Assembly (NCBI GenBank): GCA_030040725.1 | Contig: JASHTD010000168.1 | Coordinates: 1 to 7,473 of the forward strand | Direction of reading: 5' to 3' | Length of the DNA: 7,473 nt | Source: Candidatus Sulfotelmatobacter sp. | Lineage (GTDB): Bacteria > Acidobacteriota > Terriglobia > Terriglobales > Acidobacteriaceae | In this document: in pieces, positions 5,137-7,473 of the stretch | Layout: each line of letters opens with the position of its first letter | Numbering within the stretch: the first letter of the stretch is position 1 | Made by a program: the position numbers and the translations under genes | The notes under the pieces: generated by a model | Seen by the model: the letters and a program-made list of their open reading frames with translations, nothing else | Told to the model about the DNA's origin: nothing | The model's database searches: none

Positions 5137-6096
5137 ATGGCTTCAGGAAAAAACGATGAGCTCTTGTTCGACCACAACCACGACGCAGTTGACCGCCGAG
5201 GCTTTCTCAAATGCATGGCCTGGGCGGGCACTGGAGCACTGTGCGTAGTGCAGGGCGGCGTGCTGAAGTCGTTCAGCCTGAGCGATGCGCAATCTCGGCA
5301 TGCCAAGGGTGATCTCAGCTTCGTTCAGATCAGCGACAGCCACATGGGCTTCAACAAAGCGGCGAACCCCGATGTGGCCGGCACGTTACAGGCTGCCGTT
5401 GCCAAAATCAATGCGCTGACCGATCCCGCGGAATTCATTCTGCACACGGGTGACATAACGCATCTTTCGAAGCCGGTGGAATTCGATCAGGTGCAGCAAA
5501 TTCTCCGATCAGCGAAGCCGAAGGAAATATTCTTTGTCCCCGGTGAGCACGACGTATTAGAAGACGACGGTCAGCAATATCGCGAGCGATTCGGCAAGAA
5601 CACGAAAGGCTCCGGCTGGTACAGCTTCGATAAGAAAGGAGTGCACTTTGTCGCGCTGGTCAATGTGATGAACCTGAAGGCTGGAGGCATGGGTCTGCTC
5701 GGAACTGATCAACTTGCATGGCTGGAGGACGACGTGCGGCATCTTTCGAACAGCACGCCAATCGTGGTTTTCGCACATATGCCGCTGTGGAACATTTATC
5801 CCGAGTGGGGTTGGGGAACGGATGACAGCGCGCAGGCGCTTTCGTATCTCAAACGTTTTGGTTCGGTGACTGTGCTGAATGGCCACATTCACCAGACGAT
5901 GCAGAAAGTGGAGGGCAACATCACGTTTCACACCGCGGCGTCGACGGCCTTCCCGCAACCACAACCCGGCAAGGCCGATTCGGCCGGCCCGATGAAGGTC
6001 CCGGCCGAACAACTGCGCTCGTTGCTCGGCGTAAGCGACGTGAATTACATGCGCGGAAAACGAGCGCTGGCTGTGATCGATTCGACGCTGCAATAG
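5137..6096 (+). CDS. Tat-exported calcineurin-like metallophosphoesterase
   Basis: 319 aa from the ATG at 5137. A twin-arginine signal, DRRGFLK (19-25), precedes a weakly hydrophobic stretch (CMAWAGTGALCVVQGG), so the protein is probably exported folded with its metals. The phosphoesterase blocks are in order: FVQISDSHMG (Asp67, His69), HTGDITH (Asp106), VPGEHDV (136-140), VVFAHMPLW (His214) and LNGHIHQ (His250, His252). They form the two-metal site that hydrolyses phosphate esters. One difference stands out: the usual GNHD box is GEHD, Glu137 replacing the metal-binding Asn. Between blocks are WYSFDKKGVHFVALVN and a YPEWGWGTDDSAQALSYLKRFG segment, long enough to shape a specific pocket. Substrate unknown. 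It is the first gene downstream of the rightward ECF-like promoter and precedes the cupredoxin by 59 bases. Superfamily sure, role inferred. Confidence 0.9.
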   Translation: MASGKNDELLFDHNHDAVDRRGFLKCMAWAGTGALCVVQGGVLKSFSLSDAQSRHAKGDLSFVQISDSHMGFNKAANPDVAGTLQAAVAKINALTDPAEFILHTGDITHLSKPVEFDQVQQILRSAKPKEIFFVPGEHDVLEDDGQQYRERFGKNTKGSGWYSFDKKGVHFVALVNVMNLKAGGMGLLGTDQLAWLEDDVRHLSNSTPIVVFAHMPLWNIYPEWGWGTDDSAQALSYLKRFGSVTVLNGHIHQTMQKVEGNITFHTAASTAFPQPQPGKADSAGPMKVPAEQLRSLLGVSDVNYMRGKRALAVIDSTLQ

Positions 6097-6155
6097 TCAT
6101 TGCATCCCTCAATTGTGGTCATCGAAATCATTCAACTTTGAAGGAAACATACATC

Positions 6156-6503
6156 ATGAAGCGGAAATTGATTTTGGCAACGGGTTTATTGTTGGCGATT
6201 GTCGTTGTTCTTGCGGGTCTATACCGAACCTTGAAACGACGGCCGGTTCAGGCTTCCGCCGTGGAGATCAAAATCGACAACTTCAACTTCGCCCCTGCCA
6301 CGTTGGTTGTCCGGAAGGGAACTCAGATCACCTGGACCAACCGCGACGACATTCCTCACACAGTGGTAGAGGATGACAAGACATTCAAGTCGAAGGTGCT
6401 CGACACAGATGAAAAGTTCACCTTTACGGCGAACAGAACGGGCACCTACAGATACTACTGTTCAATTCATCCGAAGATGACGGGGAAAGTTGTGGTGGAG
6501 TAG
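6156..6503 (+). CDS. Membrane-tethered cupredoxin (amicyanin/plastocyanin-like)
   Basis: 115 aa; ATG at 6156 with AAGGA 10 bases upstream (an in-frame TTG at 6138 is less likely). Residues 4-23 form a hydrophobic segment (LILATGLLLAIVVVLAGLY) flanked by KRK and KRR. It is either an N-terminal anchor or an uncleaved signal, putting the copper domain outside the membrane. The domain begins VEIKIDNFNFAPATLVVRKGTQITWTNRD. The type 1 copper ligands are all present: His68 in IPHTV, then Cys102, His105 and Met108 in the loop CSIHPKM. Cys-x2-His-x2-Met is the short loop of amicyanins. Such proteins pass electrons or bind copper in the periplasm. It probably shares the ECF-driven transcript of the phosphoesterase. 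What it donates to, or protects from, is not shown. Confidence 0.91.
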   Translation: MKRKLILATGLLLAIVVVLAGLYRTLKRRPVQASAVEIKIDNFNFAPATLVVRKGTQITWTNRDDIPHTVVEDDKTFKSKVLDTDEKFTFTANRTGTYRYYCSIHPKMTGKVVVE

Positions 6504-6531
6504 GGGAGGGATTGGCAGGTGATAGGAAATC

Positions 6532-6621
6532 TGGCGGAGAGGGTGGGATTTGAACCCACGATACCCGTTAAGGTATGTCCGCTTTCGAGGCGGATCGTTT
6601 CAACCACTCACGCACCTCTCC
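6532..6621 (-). tRNA. tRNA-Ser, anticodon CGA
   Basis: Class II tRNA of 87 bases plus an encoded CCA (6532-6534). The acceptor GGAGAGG pairs with CCTCTCC, with discriminator G. The D arm is CGT/ACG around AGTGGTTGAA, and the anticodon stem is TCCGC/GCGGA with loop CTCGAAA (CGA at 6585-6587, reads UCG codons). A long variable arm has a TACC/GGTA stem. The T arm is GTGGG-TTCAAAT-CCCAC. The long variable arm and the G73 discriminator fit serine. It lies 28 bases past the end of the tadA-like gene on the same strand, so it may be processed from a shared transcript. Confidence 0.96.
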
Positions 6622-6649
6622 GCGTCGGACAAGCCGAATTGTGGGATCT

Positions 6650-7159
6650 CTAGCGCCTGCCTCGGAAAAATTCCTGAACCAATTCAGCGCACTGCCCGGC
6701 CAGAACTCCGCTGCGAACCTCGATTTTATGATTCAGTTGCGGGTGATTCAGCACCTGCATGACCGAACGAACCGCACCGGCTTTGGGATCATCCGCTCCG
6801 TAGACCAGGCGGCGAATCCTTGCGTGCACCATTGCTCCGGCGCACATGGCACAAGGTTCAATTGTAGCAAAGAGGTCGCACTGGCCCAGACGATGGTTAC
6901 CAATGTTTGCTCCGGCTTCGCGCAGCGCGATGATCTCGGCATGCGCCGTGGGATCGGAATCGCCGATATTGCGGTTCCACCCCCGGCCGACGATCTGGCC
7001 GTCGCAGACTACAACGGCTCCCACTGGAACTTCTCCCGCTTCCAGCGCACGCTGCGCCGAAGCCAAGGCTTCCCGCATCCAGAGTTCGTCGTGCAGGGTT
7101 GTGTCCCGGCAGGTGTTATCCCGCGGATCGTCTCGGTTCGCCTCTTGCTCGTCAGCCAT
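6650..7159 (-). CDS. tadA: tRNA-specific adenosine deaminase TadA
   Basis: 169 aa. It deaminates adenosine 34 to inosine in tRNA-Arg(ACG), widening codon reading; zinc-dependent and cytoplasmic. Motifs: HDELWMREALASAQRAL (23-39) at the family's usual N-terminus, EVPVGAVVV (43-51), the HAE signature (73-75, His zinc ligand and catalytic Glu) and PCAMC (102-106, two Cys ligands). These are followed by ARIRRLVYGADDPKAGAV and the C-terminal helix ELVQEFFRGRR. The first about 20 residues (MADEQEANRDDPRDNTCRDT) are polar and not part of the fold. The ATG at 7159 has no clear Shine-Dalgarno, and a start at Met28 would cut into the conserved helix, so I keep 7159. The upstream neighbour is the 51-aa membrane protein gene; downstream is the tRNA-Ser, which is not its substrate (anticodon CGA has no A34). 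Confidence 0.94.
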   Translation of the reverse strand: MADEQEANRDDPRDNTCRDTTLHDELWMREALASAQRALEAGEVPVGAVVVCDGQIVGRGWNRNIGDSDPTAHAEIIALREAGANIGNHRLGQCDLFATIEPCAMCAGAMVHARIRRLVYGADDPKAGAVRSVMQVLNHPQLNHKIEVRSGVLAGQCAELVQEFFRGRR

Positions 7160-7216
7160 GTTTGAAGGCCCAGCAGCAGAGTATCACCGGGAATTTGTGA
7201 TTGGTGGAGAAGCTAT

Positions 7217-7237
7217 CCGAGGAGCGAAGCGCCTCGG
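7217..7237 (-). terminator. Hairpin between the membrane miniprotein and tadA
   Basis: CCGAGG and CCTCGG pair exactly around AGCGAAGCG, whose GC-GAA-GC can add two more pairs past a mismatch. It lies in the 125-base gap after the miniprotein stop. No T-run follows on the minus strand, so it could be an attenuator, a 3'-end hairpin or a repeat unit. Confidence 0.4.
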
Positions 7238-7284
7238 ACTGCTGACGGTCAAAGTCGCAAACCACTCGGCCTGCGCTATTGAAG

Positions 7285-7440
7285 TTAAATCAGGCTCAGC
7301 ACGGAGCGCACGACTTCCGGCACCACGGCCCGAATTACATCGGGAACGACGATTGTCACCACCGGATATGCGATCGCAAGGATTGGCAGCGCCAGCAGCA
7401 GTTTGGCCGTCGAAGTCAGGTTGGCGAGATAGGCTCGCAT
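7285..7440 (-). CDS. 51-aa hydrophobic membrane miniprotein
   Basis: A complete small gene. The ATG at 7440 has GAGG about 6 bases upstream, there are 51 codons, and it ends in TAA. The N-terminus MRAYLANLTSTAK is followed by a hydrophobic helix (about 14-32, LLLALPILAIAYPVVTIVV) that could span the membrane. The C-terminal part, PDVIRAVVPEVVRSVLSLI, repeats a P-[DE]-V-[IV]-R-x-V pattern and would form an amphipathic helix. Codon choice is GC-rich in third positions like the neighbours. No known domain is recognised. I have an impression of similar small proteins in Acidobacteriota but cannot verify it. Possible roles, such as a small membrane regulator, are speculation. It is upstream of tadA on the same strand, with a hairpin between them. 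Confidence 0.68.
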   Translation of the reverse strand: MRAYLANLTSTAKLLLALPILAIAYPVVTIVVPDVIRAVVPEVVRSVLSLI

Positions 7441-7473
7441 AATGTCCTCAATGGTAGTAAGTACGATGCAGCC

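Noticed and set aside
5557..6093. 178-codon minus-strand frame
   Set aside because: Antisense shadow of the metallophosphoesterase; rich in Arg/His with no domain.
6532..6621. Idea that TadA edits the neighbouring tRNA
   Set aside because: The anticodon is CGA with C at position 34, so there is no adenosine to deaminate.
6846..7442. 198-codon plus-strand frame
   Set aside because: Runs antisense across tadA and the miniprotein; Ser/Arg/Pro-rich shadow composition.

Overview
The window looks like a chromosomal segment of a moderately GC-rich Gram-negative-type bacterium. Acidobacteriota is my best guess, from protein style: the OB-fold secreted protein, the ECF/zinc-finger anti-sigma pair, the phospholipase-B-like hydrolase, and intergenic sequence ending in TTCGCTCAGAATGACA-type repeats. 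This is recognition from memory, not a search result. I see no phage, transposase, plasmid or CRISPR signature, and the genes look like ordinary chromosomal ones.

Layout. At the left edge, on the minus strand, is the N-terminal part of a secreted OB-fold protein (start at 248, running off the window). A 389-nt gap follows (249-637) with short palindromes, a tandem 12-bp repeat and hairpins. Next is a two-gene minus-strand partner-switching unit: a HATPase_c_2/RsbW-type kinase (979-1422) overlapping by GTGA with a STAS/SpoIIAA-type antagonist (638-982). Divergent from it on the plus strand are a secreted phospholipase-B-like Ntn hydrolase (1626-3095) and a DinB-fold protein (3152-3661). A hairpin separates these from the convergent sigma operon.

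The centre of the window is a compact regulon-like module. An ECF sigma factor (start placed at 4975) and its membrane-anchored zinc-finger anti-sigma factor (3703-4455) are read leftward. A Tat-exported metallophosphoesterase (5137-6096) and a membrane-tethered amicyanin-like cupredoxin (6156-6503) are read rightward. Between them are two divergent copies of the same promoter-like pattern, GGAATAAAA[CT]CCAG-N7-GGTTT. One faces each operon, and a perfect 12-bp palindrome lies between them. My reading is that the sigma factor drives both its own operon and the exported phosphoesterase/cupredoxin pair, with release from the anti-sigma factor triggered by an envelope signal. The signal and the phosphoesterase substrate are unknown.

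The right end, all on the minus strand, holds a 51-aa membrane miniprotein (7285-7440), the tRNA adenosine deaminase TadA (6650-7159) and a class II tRNA-Ser(CGA) with encoded CCA (6532-6621).
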